Assembly: GCA_903835235.1 (NCBI GenBank)
Contig: CAILMF010000066.1
Coordinates: forward strand, 97,642 to 161,641
Origin: an uncultured Rhodospirillales bacterium
GTDB lineage: Bacteria > Pseudomonadota > Alphaproteobacteria > Acetobacterales > Acetobacteraceae
DNA: 64,000 nucleotides
Direction: 5' to 3'
Below the pieces are notes generated by a model. The model had not been told where the DNA came from. It did not search any database and saw only the letters and a list, made by a program, of their open reading frames with translations. The translations under genes were made by a program, and so were the position numbers. Position 1 is the stretch's first letter. Every line of letters starts with the position of its first letter. Shown here in pieces: positions 44,150-54,641 of this stretch.

Positions 44150-44172
44150 ATGGCCGCGCTCGTCGCGGCCAT
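44150..44172. repeat. REP-like palindrome between convergent genes
   Basis: ATGGCCGCG and CGCGGCCAT form a perfect 9+9 palindrome around CTCGT, followed by CCACGCC. Palindromes of the form ATGGCC...GGCCAT-CCACG are widespread intergenic repeats in alphaproteobacteria. It lies in the convergent gap between the methyltransferase-like gene and dnaJ. Confidence 0.6.
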
Positions 44173-44267
44173 CCACGCCGCACCGCCAGCGCCACTTGCC
44201 TGGCGCCGGTGCTACCGCCCGCCCAAGCCGTCGTCGGGTGGTCAGCGCCCGCCCGAGCGGACTGGCG

Positions 44268-45419
44268 TCAGCGCCCGCCCAACCCGTCAAAGAACTCCTT
44301 CACCTTGGCGAAGAAGCCCTCATGCTCCGGGCTGCTCTTACCGCCCTTGGATGCCTCGGCCTCGAAGGCTTCCAGCAGCTCGCGCTGCTTCGGGCTCAGG
44401 TTCTGTGGCGTCTCCACCGAAACCTGCACATACATGTCGCCCCGCGCCGCGCTGCGCAGCACCACGAAGCCCTTGCCGCGCAGCCGGAACTGGTCGCCGG
44501 TCTGCGTGCCCGCGGGGATCGTCACCCGCTGCTTGCCGCCGTCGATGCTCGGCACTTCCACCGCGCCGCCCAGCGCCGCCTGGGTCATCCGCAACGGCAC
44601 CCGCACATAGATGTTGTTGCCATCCCGCTGGAACAGCGGGTGCGGCCGCACGCCGACATCCACGTACAGGTCGCCGGCCGGCGCGCCGCGCATGCCGGCC
44701 TCGCCCTCCCCGGTCAGGCGGATGCGCGTGCCATCCTCCACGCCCGCGGGAACCTGCACGTTCAAGGTGCGCTCGCGCTGCACCCGGCCTGCGCCCTGGC
44801 AGACCTTGCAGGGGTTCTTGATGGTGCGGCCGGCGCCATTGCAGGTCGGACAGGTCCGCTCGATCAGGAAGAAGCCCTGCTGCGCCCGCACCTTGCCCTG
44901 GCCCTGGCAAGTGCCGCAGGTCGCGGCATTGGCGGTGCCGCCCTCGGCGCCGCTGCCGGTGCAGGATTCACAGGCCACGCTGGTCGGCACGCGGATGGTC
45001 CGCCGCACGCCGGCAAAGGCCTCCTCCAGGGAAACCTCGACCGCGGTGCGCAGGTCGGAACCGCGCCCATTCGGCCGCCCGCCGCGTTGGCCGCCGCGGC
45101 CCATGCCGCCGAACATCTCCTCGAAGATGTCGGCGAAGCCGCCGGCGCCGCCGAACGGGCCGCCCTGCTGGAACCCGCCGCCACCGCCGCCCTGCTCGAA
45201 GGCGGCATGGCCGTAGCGGTCATAGGCCGCCCGCTTCTCGGCGTCCTTCAGCACGTCGTAGGCTTCGTTCAGGTCCTTGAACGCCGCCTCGGCCTTGGCG
45301 TCACCCGGGTTGCGGTCCGGGTGCAGCTTCATCGCCTGGCTGCGATAGGCCTTCTTCATGTCGTCATCGCTGGCGTCGCGCGCGACACCAAGGATTTCGT
45401 AGTAGTCCCTCTTGGCCAT
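44268..45419 (-). CDS. dnaJ: Chaperone DnaJ (Hsp40)
   Basis: The protein has 383 residues. The J domain has HPD at 33-35. A Gly/Phe-rich region follows (~76-115), then four zinc motifs of CxxCxGxG type starting at Cys150, Cys168, Cys190 and Cys204, then the C-terminal substrate domain. It stimulates DnaK ATPase and presents unfolded clients. It is downstream of dnaK on the same strand with a 176-base gap that contains a hairpin. Confidence 0.97.
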   Translation of the reverse strand: MAKRDYYEILGVARDASDDDMKKAYRSQAMKLHPDRNPGDAKAEAAFKDLNEAYDVLKDAEKRAAYDRYGHAAFEQGGGGGGFQQGGPFGGAGGFADIFEEMFGGMGRGGQRGGRPNGRGSDLRTAVEVSLEEAFAGVRRTIRVPTSVACESCTGSGAEGGTANAATCGTCQGQGKVRAQQGFFLIERTCPTCNGAGRTIKNPCKVCQGAGRVQRERTLNVQVPAGVEDGTRIRLTGEGEAGMRGAPAGDLYVDVGVRPHPLFQRDGNNIYVRVPLRMTQAALGGAVEVPSIDGGKQRVTIPAGTQTGDQFRLRGKGFVVLRSAARGDMYVQVSVETPQNLSPKQRELLEAFEAEASKGGKSSPEHEGFFAKVKEFFDGLGGR

Positions 45420-45531
45420 GGTCGGGCCCCATCCCCCAGCGAGGGTTTAAACGGTACCGCGCCCCTGTCTCGAGCGACCGCTTCCACCGCTTCGGCACTA
45501 CCGCCAGCAGGGATTGGCCGCCAGCATGACA

Positions 45532-45560
45532 GCGCCCGGCTCCTTGCGGAAACCGGGCGC
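45532..45560 (-). terminator. Hairpin between dnaK and dnaJ
   Basis: GCGCCCGG (45532-45539) and CCGGGCGC (45553-45560) form a perfect eight-pair stem with a 13-base loop. It lies ~35 bases after the dnaK stop. There is no T-run in the transcript direction, so it may be a partial terminator or a processing/stability hairpin that lowers dnaJ relative to dnaK. Confidence 0.4.
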
Positions 45561-45595
45561 CTTCATGCGTCAGGAACGCAGCGGTTCAGCCCGGA

Positions 45596-47509
<1,914 letters not shown>

Positions 47510-47620
47510 CCGTAGTGCTCCTTGGTTGGCGGCGAGGGACGGCCCTTGAAGTTGGCACCGCGCCCGGCCCCGATGTTGATCGGATGGGTAGTCAGGGCCA
47601 CACGACCCCCTACCCGGCGA

Positions 47621-47647
47621 TGTATTCAGCCCCGGCCGCCGGGACAA
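47621..47647 (-). promoter_or_regulatory. Candidate heat-shock (RpoH-type) promoter of dnaK
   Basis: On the minus strand CTTGTC (47647-47642) and AATACA (47626-47621) are separated by 15 bases, 112 bases upstream of the dnaK ATG. CTTG is the strongest feature of alphaproteobacterial RpoH promoters; the -10 part is a poor match, so this is tentative. No CIRCE operator was found. Confidence 0.3.
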
Positions 47648-47702
47648 GACCCCCGCGGCCGGATTTTATTCTTAATCGGCCGAGGGAACCGCCCCCGGGC
47701 CG

Positions 47703-47798
47703 CTGGAGTGTGATCCACTTTGGTGGATCACGCTCCAGGCTTGTCTGAGAGACTGATTCACCGCTAAGGCGATTCCGCCTTCGCGGACCAGGCTCTAG
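47703..47798. repeat. MITE-like palindromic element, copy B
   Basis: It shares CACGCTCCAGGCTTGT, GAGAGACTGATTCAC, GGCGATTCCGC and CAGGCTCTAG in order with 24669-24773. It contains a hairpin TGATCCAC/GTGGATCA. It sits between grpE and dnaK in the 47510-47849 gap, upstream of the dnaK promoter candidate. Confidence 0.65.
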
Positions 47799-47849
47799 CC
47801 CTGGCCCTTGGCGGCCCGGACACAGGCGTGATGGCTGGCAGCGCCAGCC

Positions 47850-48404
47850 TCAGCCCTTGGCGGCCACAACCACCATGGCCGGCTTCAGCAGCCGCCCGTT
47901 CAGCGTCCAGCAGGGCGTCCAGGCCTGGATCACCGTGCCCGGCTCCACGCCTTCCGGCGCCGGCTGCTCGGCCATTGCCTGGTGGTATTCGGCGTCGAAG
48001 GCCTGGCCCATGGCCTCCTTCTTCGCCACGCCGTTGCGCTCCAGAATGCCGAGGAAGCTGCGCTCAACCCCCTCGAAGCCCTCGCGCAGCTTGGCCAGCA
48101 GCTCCGGCTCGCCCTCGGCCTTGGCCGGCAGCGCGTCCAGGCCGCGGCGCAGGTTCTCGGCCGCCTCCACCACGTCGCGGGCGAACTTCTGAATGGCGTA
48201 TTGCCGCGCGTCCGTGGCTTCCTTGGCACTGCGGGTGCGCAGGTTCTGCATCTCCGCCTCGGCGCGCAGCCAGCGGTCGCGCATGTCGTCGCGCTCGGCG
48301 GTCAGCCGCTCCATCGCCTGCTCCGGGGTCTCCGGCGCGGCTTCGGCGTTTTCGGTCTGGTCAGCCGGCGTGGAGGCCGGCGAGGTCTCGGCAGGGTCGC
48401 TCAT
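47850..48404 (-). CDS. grpE: Nucleotide exchange factor GrpE
   Basis: The protein has 184 residues from ATG 48404. An acidic, disordered N-terminus is followed by a long coiled-coil helix (ERDDMRDRWLRAEAEMQNLR) and the beta-domain end (PGTVIQAWTPCWTLNGRLL). GrpE releases ADP from DnaK. The gene precedes dnaK on the same strand. In many relatives hrcA is directly next to grpE; here ~3.6 kb separates them. Confidence 0.95.
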   Translation of the reverse strand: MSDPAETSPASTPADQTENAEAAPETPEQAMERLTAERDDMRDRWLRAEAEMQNLRTRSAKEATDARQYAIQKFARDVVEAAENLRRGLDALPAKAEGEPELLAKLREGFEGVERSFLGILERNGVAKKEAMGQAFDAEYHQAMAEQPAPEGVEPGTVIQAWTPCWTLNGRLLKPAMVVVAAKG

Positions 48405-48557
48405 GATGTCTTGCTTGCGGTCCGGCGGTTTGCTCAAGCCCGGCGCGGGGGCCGGGACCGCGGCTCAGGTAATCCCTGCCGCCGGCCGCTGCAACCCACG
48501 GCAAAGTGCTACCGCAACGTCTGCGCCGGGGGAACCGCCGAGGCACGCCCCAACACC

Positions 48558-49526
48558 TCAATCCGGCCTGATCCCCGCCTCCCGCACCAACCGCCCCCAC
48601 TTGGCCATTTCGGCGGCGAAGAAGCTGGCCGCCTCCTCCGGCGTATTCGGCCGCATCTGCAGGCTCACGGCCGCCAGCCGCTCCTGCACCCGGGCATCCG
48701 CCAGGGCCTGGTTCAGCCCCTGGTTCAGCCGCATCACAATGGCGTCCGAAACCCCGGCCGGGGCGAATACCGCGTTCCACTCCAGCGCCTCGAAGCCCGG
48801 CAGCGTTTCCGCCACCGCGGGCACCCCCGGCAGGCTGGCCAGCGGCGCCAGCGCGGTATGCGCCACCGGCCGCACCAGCCCGCCGCGCACCTGGGAATTC
48901 GCCGTGGCGGCGTTGGAAAAGCCGAACTTCACATTGCCGGCGATCACGTCGGTGATGCTGGCCGCGCCGCCCCTGTAGGGCACGTGGTTCAGCTTCACCC
49001 CGGCCATGCGGGCGAACATCTCAATGGCCAGGTGCTGGATGCCGCCATTGCCGCCGCTGGCCCAGTTGATCCCCTCCGGCGTCGCCTTTGCCAGCGCGAT
49101 CACCTCCGCCACCGTGCGCTGCGGCACCGCCAGGTTGGCCAGCAGCAGGTTGGGCAGCGTGCCCGCCAGGAACACCGGCCGAAAGGCGCGCACCGTGTCG
49201 AATGGCAGCCGCCCCTCGAACAGCGCGGGGTTCACCGAAAGCGCGGTGGCGTCGTGCAGCAGCGTGTACCCGTCCGGCTGCGCCTGGGCGACCATGGCGG
49301 CGCCGATGATCCCGGCCCCGCCGCCGCGATTCTCGATGATGAAGTTCTGCCCCAGCAGCTCCCCCAGCCGGCCCCAGAGCGTCCGCGCCACCACATCGGC
49401 GCCGCCGCCGGGGGCATAGGGCACCACCACCCGCACGGGCTTGTCGGGCCAGGCCTGGGCCCGCCCCATGGCCGGCGCGGCCAGCCCTGCCAGCGCCAGC
49501 CCGCCCAGTCGCCTGCGATTCAGCAT
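48558..49526 (-). CDS. TctC/Bug-family substrate-binding protein
   Basis: The protein has 322 residues. ATG 49526 has GGGAGA upstream; the signal peptide MLNRRRLGGLALAGLAAPA ends near GRAQA. Hallmarks: KPVRVVVPYAPGGGADVVAR, IENRGGGAG, HVPYRGGAASI. It is one of the genes between grpE and hrcA and has no permease partner. Confidence 0.9.
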   Translation of the reverse strand: MLNRRRLGGLALAGLAAPAMGRAQAWPDKPVRVVVPYAPGGGADVVARTLWGRLGELLGQNFIIENRGGGAGIIGAAMVAQAQPDGYTLLHDATALSVNPALFEGRLPFDTVRAFRPVFLAGTLPNLLLANLAVPQRTVAEVIALAKATPEGINWASGGNGGIQHLAIEMFARMAGVKLNHVPYRGGAASITDVIAGNVKFGFSNAATANSQVRGGLVRPVAHTALAPLASLPGVPAVAETLPGFEALEWNAVFAPAGVSDAIVMRLNQGLNQALADARVQERLAAVSLQMRPNTPEEAASFFAAEMAKWGRLVREAGIRPD

Positions 49527-49705
49527 CGGCGTCTCCCAGCCCTGGTTTGTCCCGGCCCCGGTCTGCGCGGGGCTCGCCCCCTCAGCTTCCACCCGCCCGC
49601 CCGCGCCGACAAATTCTTTCACCACCGCTGTCGAAGCCCGGCATATCCGCGGCTCATGACAGCAGGCGCGGGCTCATCCGCGCCGCCACCGAAGGACCCT
49701 GCCCC

Positions 49706-50062
49706 ATGAAGCTCGCCATGCTGATGTACGAAAACGCCAGTGAAGCTGCCCGCCGCCAGGACCCGGCCCAGGCCGGGGCCTATTGGGGCGCCTGGACCGC
49801 CTATGTGCAGGCCATCAACGCCGCCGGCATCGTCACCGGCGGCGCCGGGCTGGAACCGCCGGCCGGCGCCACCACGCTGCGCCTGGCCGGCGGCCAGCGC
49901 CAGGTGCAGGACGGCCCCTTCGCCGATACCAAGGAACAGCTGGGCGGCTTCTTCCTGCTGGAGGTGCCGGACCTGGAGACCGCGCTGGACTGGGCCGCCC
50001 GCTGCCCCGCCGCCAGCGCCGGCGGCGTGGAACTGCGCCCCGTCTTGCAGATGGGCGGTTGA
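49706..50062 (+). CDS. YCII-related (DGPF) domain protein
   Basis: The protein has 118 residues. The DGPFADTKEQLGGFFLLEV motif identifies the DGPF/YCII family. The stop overlaps the TTG start of a DUF6596-type sigma factor, the arrangement known for ECF42 sigma/DGPF pairs. It may be an enzyme or modulator in that signalling unit; no activity is known for this family. Confidence 0.9.
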   Translation: MKLAMLMYENASEAARRQDPAQAGAYWGAWTAYVQAINAAGIVTGGAGLEPPAGATTLRLAGGQRQVQDGPFADTKEQLGGFFLLEVPDLETALDWAARCPAASAGGVELRPVLQMGG

Positions 50063-51432
50063 GCCCGACGCAGCAGGCCGCCGAACAGGCTGCCCGCGCC
50101 AGCTATGGCCGCCTGCTGGCCTGGCTGGCGCGGCGCAGCCGCGACCTGGCGGCGGCCGAGGATGCACTGTCAGAGGCCTTCCGCGCCGCGCTGGAAACCT
50201 GGCCGGCGCGCGGCATTCCCACCAGCCCGGAGGCCTGGCTGCTCACCGCCGCGCGCCGCAATCTCGGCCATGCGCAGCGCCACCAGGGCGTGCGCGCCGC
50301 CGCCGCCGCCGCCATGGCCTGGCTGGCCGAGGAAGCTGAGGACGCGCCCGCCGACATCCCCGACCAGCGCCTCGGCCTGCTTTTCGCCTGCGCCGACCCC
50401 GGCATTGCCGAGGCCGACCGCGCCCCCCTGATGCTGCAGGCCGTGCTGGGGCTGGACGCCGCCCGCATCGCCGGCGCCTTCCTGGCCTCCCCCGCCGCCA
50501 TGGCGCAGCGCCTGGTCCGCGCCAAGTCCCGGCTGCGGGAAGCCGGGCTGCGCTTTGAAATCCCGGGGCGCGACGCCATGCCCGCCCGCCTGCAAGCCGT
50601 GCTGGAAGCCATCTACGCCGCCTATGGCAGCGGCTGGGAGGATATTGCCGGCGCCGACCCCCGCCGCCGCGGCCTGGCCGAGGAAGCGCTGTTCCTTGCC
50701 CGGCTGCTGGCCGCGCTGCTGCCGGAGGAGCCCGAAGCGCTGGGCCTCTCTGCCCTGCTCTGCCATTGCGAGGCCCGCCGCCCCGCCCGCCGCGGCCCCG
50801 GCGGCGGCTTCATCCCGCTGGCCGAACAGGAGGTGGCGCTGTGGGAGCGCGCCTTGCAGGCCGAGGCCGAGGCCGCGCTGCACGCCGCCTTCGCGCTGCA
50901 TCGCCCCGGCCGCTTTCAACTGGAAGCCGCCATCCAGTCCGCCCATGCCAGCCGTGCCGTGCTGGGCAGCACGCCCTGGGCCGGCATCCGCAGGCTCTAC
51001 GATGCGCTGGCGCAGCTGGCGCCGACCGCCGGTGCCCTGGTCGGCCAGGCCGCCGCAACCGCGGAAGCCGAGGGCGCCGCCGCCGGCCTGGCCCTGCTGG
51101 AAGCCCTGCCCCCGGCCCTGGCCGCCGCCTACCAGCCCTACCACGCCCTGCGCGCGCATCTGCTGGCCCGGCTGGGGCAGGATGCCAGCGCCAGCTTCCG
51201 CCAGGCCATCGGCCTGGCCGAGGACCCCGCAGTTCGCGCCTTCCTCACCGCCCGCATGGGCGAAGCCGGCGCCAGCGCGGATGCTCAGGCCAGCGCCAGC
51301 GCGGATGGTCCGGCCGGCGCCAGCGCGGATGGTCCGGCCGGCGCCAGCGCGGATGGCCAGGCCGGCGCCAGCGCGGATGGTCAGGCCGGCGCCAGCGCAG
51401 ATGGCCAGGCCGGCGCCCGCGCCGAGGGGTGA
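50059..51432 (+). CDS. ECF42-type RNA polymerase sigma factor (SigJ/DUF6596 group)
   Basis: The protein has 457 residues from a TTG that overlaps the YCII stop (TTGA). Sigma2 (YGRLLAWLARRSRDLAAAEDA) and sigma4 regions are followed by a long TPR-like DUF6596 region (~175-395, with FALHRPGRFQLEAAIQSAHA). This group lacks an anti-sigma and is regulated by its C-terminal domain. The last ~55 residues are six 8-residue repeats of the form GASADGQA, encoded by 24-bp units. Confidence 0.88.
   Translation: MSPTQQAAEQAARASYGRLLAWLARRSRDLAAAEDALSEAFRAALETWPARGIPTSPEAWLLTAARRNLGHAQRHQGVRAAAAAAMAWLAEEAEDAPADIPDQRLGLLFACADPGIAEADRAPLMLQAVLGLDAARIAGAFLASPAAMAQRLVRAKSRLREAGLRFEIPGRDAMPARLQAVLEAIYAAYGSGWEDIAGADPRRRGLAEEALFLARLLAALLPEEPEALGLSALLCHCEARRPARRGPGGGFIPLAEQEVALWERALQAEAEAALHAAFALHRPGRFQLEAAIQSAHASRAVLGSTPWAGIRRLYDALAQLAPTAGALVGQAAATAEAEGAAAGLALLEALPPALAAAYQPYHALRAHLLARLGQDASASFRQAIGLAEDPAVRAFLTARMGEAGASADAQASASADGPAGASADGPAGASADGQAGASADGQAGASADGQAGARAEG
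51265..51408. repeat. 24-bp minisatellite in the ECF42 sigma gene
   Basis: Six 24-base units (GCCGGCGCCAGCGCGGATGG-type) start at 51265, 51289, 51313, 51337, 51361 and 51385 and run into the stop region. The frame is preserved, so copy-number change only alters the protein tail. Confidence 0.85.
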
Positions 51433-51464
51433 CGCCAGCGGCCGCACCCGGCATGGTGCCAACC

Positions 51465-52052
51465 ATGCGCTCCCTCGCCGCCCCGCTCCTCGCCCCGCTG
51501 CTGGTCCTGGCCATCACCGGCCCCGCCGCCGCCCAGCCCGGCTTCACCTGCCCGCCCGCCGGGCAGCAGGTCCAGCTCTCGGATGGCCGCGTGCTGCTGC
51601 AACAGGGCGCCGAGCGCTTCGAACCGCTGCTCTGCCTGCGCCAGATCACCCGCCGTGGCGACGCCCCGGTGCAGGAACGCCTTTGGCTCAACGCGATCCC
51701 GGAAGGCGAGCCCGAACAGCGCGACGCCCGCCGCGCCGCCGCCACCGCCCTGCTGCCCTTCCGCCCCGGCGCCGAAGCCCGCTTCACCGTCCCCCGGCCC
51801 GAAGGCCAGCAGGCCACCATCACCTTCCGCGTGCAGGAGATTGGCCCGAAGACCCTGCCCGCCGGCAGCTTCACCGTGGTCAGCCTGCTGGAGGAAACCA
51901 CTTTGCCCGCCGGCAAGATCGTCGGCCTGCACGGGCTGGACGCCGCAACCGGGACCTACCTGTCGTTCTGGGGCGAGTTCCAGATGGGCGGCATGCACAC
52001 CCGCGCCATCGAGTCCCAGGCGACCGCCATCACCCCAGCAGCCGGCCGATGA
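51465..52052 (+). CDS. Exported hypothetical protein
   Basis: The protein has 195 residues; ATG 51465 is preferred, ATG 51453 is possible. A signal peptide MRSLAAPLLAPLLVLAITG ends near AAAQPG. The mature part has two cysteines (in FTCPPAG and LLCLRQ) and beta-rich segments; no family recognised. Its 3' end overlaps the hrcA 3' end by 23 bases in convergent orientation. Confidence 0.7.
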   Translation: MRSLAAPLLAPLLVLAITGPAAAQPGFTCPPAGQQVQLSDGRVLLQQGAERFEPLLCLRQITRRGDAPVQERLWLNAIPEGEPEQRDARRAAATALLPFRPGAEARFTVPRPEGQQATITFRVQEIGPKTLPAGSFTVVSLLEETTLPAGKIVGLHGLDAATGTYLSFWGEFQMGGMHTRAIESQATAITPAAGR

Positions 52053-53118
52053 CCCGCGCGGTATAGTCCACCACCGGGATCACCCGGCCATAGTTGATCC
52101 GCGTCGGCCCGATCACCCCTATGGCGCCGACGATGCGTTCCTGCCCGTTGCGGAACGGCGCCACCACCATGGACAGCCCGGCGGTGCTGAACAGCCCGCT
52201 CTCGGCCCCGATGAAGATCTGCACGCCCTCGCCGCGCTGCGCCAGGTCCAGCAGCCGCAGCACCGTCTCCTGCGCCTCCAGCCGGTCGAACAGAGCCTGG
52301 ATTTCATGCACCCGGGCCAGCTGGTCCAGGTTCTCCAGCAGTTTTGCCTGGCCGCGGATGATCAGGCTGCCGCCCGCCGCGCCGCCTGCCCCGGGGCCGC
52401 TCCAGGTGGCCATGCCGGCTTCCACCACCTGGGTGGTCAGCGCGTCCAGCGCGGTGCGGTTGGCCAGGATTTCCCCGCTCACCGTCATCCGCGTCTCATC
52501 CAGCGTGCGGCCGGACAGCCGCGCATTGAGGTAGTTGCTGGCCTGTTGCAGGCTGCTGGCCGGCAAGCCCGGCGGCACCTCGATGACGCGATTCTCCACC
52601 TGGCCATCCGCCGCCACCAGCACCACCAGTGCGCGGCCGGGGCCGAGCGCCACGAACTCGATATGCCGCACCGGCGCCTCGCCCTTCGGCGCCACCACCA
52701 GCCCGGCAGCGCCGGCCAGGCCAGAGAGCATCTGCCCTGCCTCGCCCAGCGTGTCCTGCAAGCTGCGCCCCGAAGCCGCACAGCGCGCGCTGATCGATTC
52801 GCGCTCGGCCTCGCCGAGGTCGCCGAATTCCAGCAAGCCATCGACGAACAGCCTGAGCCCGCGGTCCGTCGGCAACCTTCCAGCAGAAGTATGCGGCGCG
52901 TAGAGCAGCCCCGCCTCCTCCAGATCCGCCATCACGTTGCGGATCGAAGCCGGCGAAAGCCCCAGCGGCAGGCGGCGGGAGAGCGAGCGGGAGCCGACCG
53001 GCTCCCCAGTGTGGATGTAGAGCTCCACCAGCTCCCGCAGGATGGTGGCGCTGCGATTGTCCAGGCCCGCCATGGAAAACCCGGTACTGGCGGCGGTGAG
53101 TTTGGGCGGCTGCTGCAT
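52030..53118 (-). CDS. hrcA: Heat-inducible transcription repressor HrcA
   Basis: The protein has 362 residues. The winged helix (ILRELVELYIHTGEPVGSRS, then LSPASIRNVMADLEEAG) and the C-terminal GAF-like domain are complete, ending RVIPVVDYTARVIGRLLG. HrcA represses groESL or dnaK operons through CIRCE. No CIRCE element was found near dnaK or grpE, so its target here is probably elsewhere, such as groESL outside the window. No good ribosome site is visible at ATG 53118. Confidence 0.94.
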   Translation of the reverse strand: MQQPPKLTAASTGFSMAGLDNRSATILRELVELYIHTGEPVGSRSLSRRLPLGLSPASIRNVMADLEEAGLLYAPHTSAGRLPTDRGLRLFVDGLLEFGDLGEAERESISARCAASGRSLQDTLGEAGQMLSGLAGAAGLVVAPKGEAPVRHIEFVALGPGRALVVLVAADGQVENRVIEVPPGLPASSLQQASNYLNARLSGRTLDETRMTVSGEILANRTALDALTTQVVEAGMATWSGPGAGGAAGGSLIIRGQAKLLENLDQLARVHEIQALFDRLEAQETVLRLLDLAQRGEGVQIFIGAESGLFSTAGLSMVVAPFRNGQERIVGAIGVIGPTRINYGRVIPVVDYTARVIGRLLG

Positions 53119-53188
53119 AGGGGAAGGTTAGGGCCGCCGGGGGGCGAAGGGGAAGCGGCGAGTGGGGAGAGGCAGACGCGTAAGACAT

Positions 53189-54637
53189 ATGGACGCGGCA
53201 ACTTCGTTGGGTATGCTGTCTCCATTCTTTACAACTCCACCAACGCGCGAGAGCATTCACTCAGTGGCAAAAGCACCTTCGCGTCGGCCGGAATCTGGAA
53301 TCACGGCGCTCGAAATAGCCGGATTCAAATCAGCCGTTGATCCAGTGCGCATCGAGCTAGGAAAGCTTACAATACTGGCTGGACAAAATAGTGCCGGCAA
53401 AAGCACGATTTTTCAGCCGTTTTTGATGCTTAAGCAAACAGTTGAAAAGCCGTTCGACGGGGGCTGCTTGTCGCTGGACGGTCCAATGGTCAACTTCACC
53501 AGCACACAGCAATTTATGTCACGCCGAGTGCACGGAAATGGCAAATTATTTCACACTTTTGCTATGAAACTAGAACGCGGGAAAGATTTTATCGAATTCA
53601 ATTATACAGATGCTGGCGGCACAGGCATTACGCTTGAAAATATGTCCTTTAAGGCTGATGGGGTCATAACTAAATGGAAAGAAGGGCAGACTCTCGATCC
53701 TTCTGGCGGGGGGGTTCCGAATGAAGTTAACTTCATGCTCACCCACATGCAAGAGACCGTCGAAAAGCTTAATGTCGACCGTAAAAGAAAAATTTCTCCA
53801 ATAAGTCCGGAAATCATAATTTCTCGCGAGCGGGCTGCCTTAACTGCGGAGTTACGCCAGCAAAGATCTGGAAACAAGCCTGTTTTTATTTTTGGCATTT
53901 CCCCCGCAACCGATTACATGCGCGAAATCCGGCGCATCATATATCTACCTGGACTGAGAGGGAACCCAGGCAGAAATTACGCGATTTCGTCGCCACAGAA
54001 GGAGTTCGCTGGCAATTTTAACGACTACGTCGCCGGAATTATTTATCATTGGCAAAACACAAAAGATGAGCGCTTAGAAAGGCTCGGAGATAATTTGAAG
54101 TCGCTAGGGTTGACGTCCAAAGTTGTGTCAAAAAAGATTGACGACACTAAAGTCGAGCTGCGCGTAGCCAGATTGCCGGCTGCGGCCCGAGGCGGCACCA
54201 GAGACACCGTGTCCATTGCTGACGTTGGCATAGGCGTATCCCAAACCTTACCAGTGCTTGTAGCTCTACTCATTGCAGAAAAAAATCAGTTGGTAATGAT
54301 AGAGCAGCCAGAAATTCATTTGCATCCTCGCGCGCAAATTGCCCTTGCTCCGCTTTTGCTTGACGCAATAAACAGGGGCGCTCGAGTCGTTGTTGAGACC
54401 CACAGCAGCCTATTATTGCTAGCCCTACAAACATTAGTCGCAAAAAAGAAGATTCATCCAAATGACCTTTCTTTGAATTGGTTTACGCGAAGCTTAAAGG
54501 GGCAAACTTTAATCACGAGGGCCGCAATAGGACCAGACGGAAGCTACGGTGATTGGCCTGTCGATTTTGACGACGTCGATCTTGCTTCGCAGGACGAATA
54601 TCTAAGCGCAGTAGACGCTTCGTTAGGCTCTGATTAG
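53189..54637 (+). CDS. AAA15/DUF3696-type ATPase (SMC/ABC-like)
   Basis: The protein has 482 residues from ATG 53189; the start is uncertain because no strong ribosome site is near. Walker A GQNSAGKS is at 65-72, an ABC-like signature SIADVGIGVSQTLP at 342-355, Walker B with LVMIEQPEIHLHP (Glu372, Glu375) and the switch histidine His405 in VVETHSS. The C-terminal GDWPVDFDD resembles the WPxxFFDE end of DUF3696. No TOPRIM nuclease domain is seen. It is strikingly AT-rich against its neighbours. A PIN-like gene begins four bases after its stop. Confidence 0.85.
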   Translation: MDAATSLGMLSPFFTTPPTRESIHSVAKAPSRRPESGITALEIAGFKSAVDPVRIELGKLTILAGQNSAGKSTIFQPFLMLKQTVEKPFDGGCLSLDGPMVNFTSTQQFMSRRVHGNGKLFHTFAMKLERGKDFIEFNYTDAGGTGITLENMSFKADGVITKWKEGQTLDPSGGGVPNEVNFMLTHMQETVEKLNVDRKRKISPISPEIIISRERAALTAELRQQRSGNKPVFIFGISPATDYMREIRRIIYLPGLRGNPGRNYAISSPQKEFAGNFNDYVAGIIYHWQNTKDERLERLGDNLKSLGLTSKVVSKKIDDTKVELRVARLPAAARGGTRDTVSIADVGIGVSQTLPVLVALLIAEKNQLVMIEQPEIHLHPRAQIALAPLLLDAINRGARVVVETHSSLLLLALQTLVAKKKIHPNDLSLNWFTRSLKGQTLITRAAIGPDGSYGDWPVDFDDVDLASQDEYLSAVDASLGSD

Positions 54638-54641
54638 CTGC

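Noticed and set aside
47510..47700. CIRCE operator upstream of dnaK
   Set aside because: No TTAGCACTC or GAGTGCTAA arms are present.
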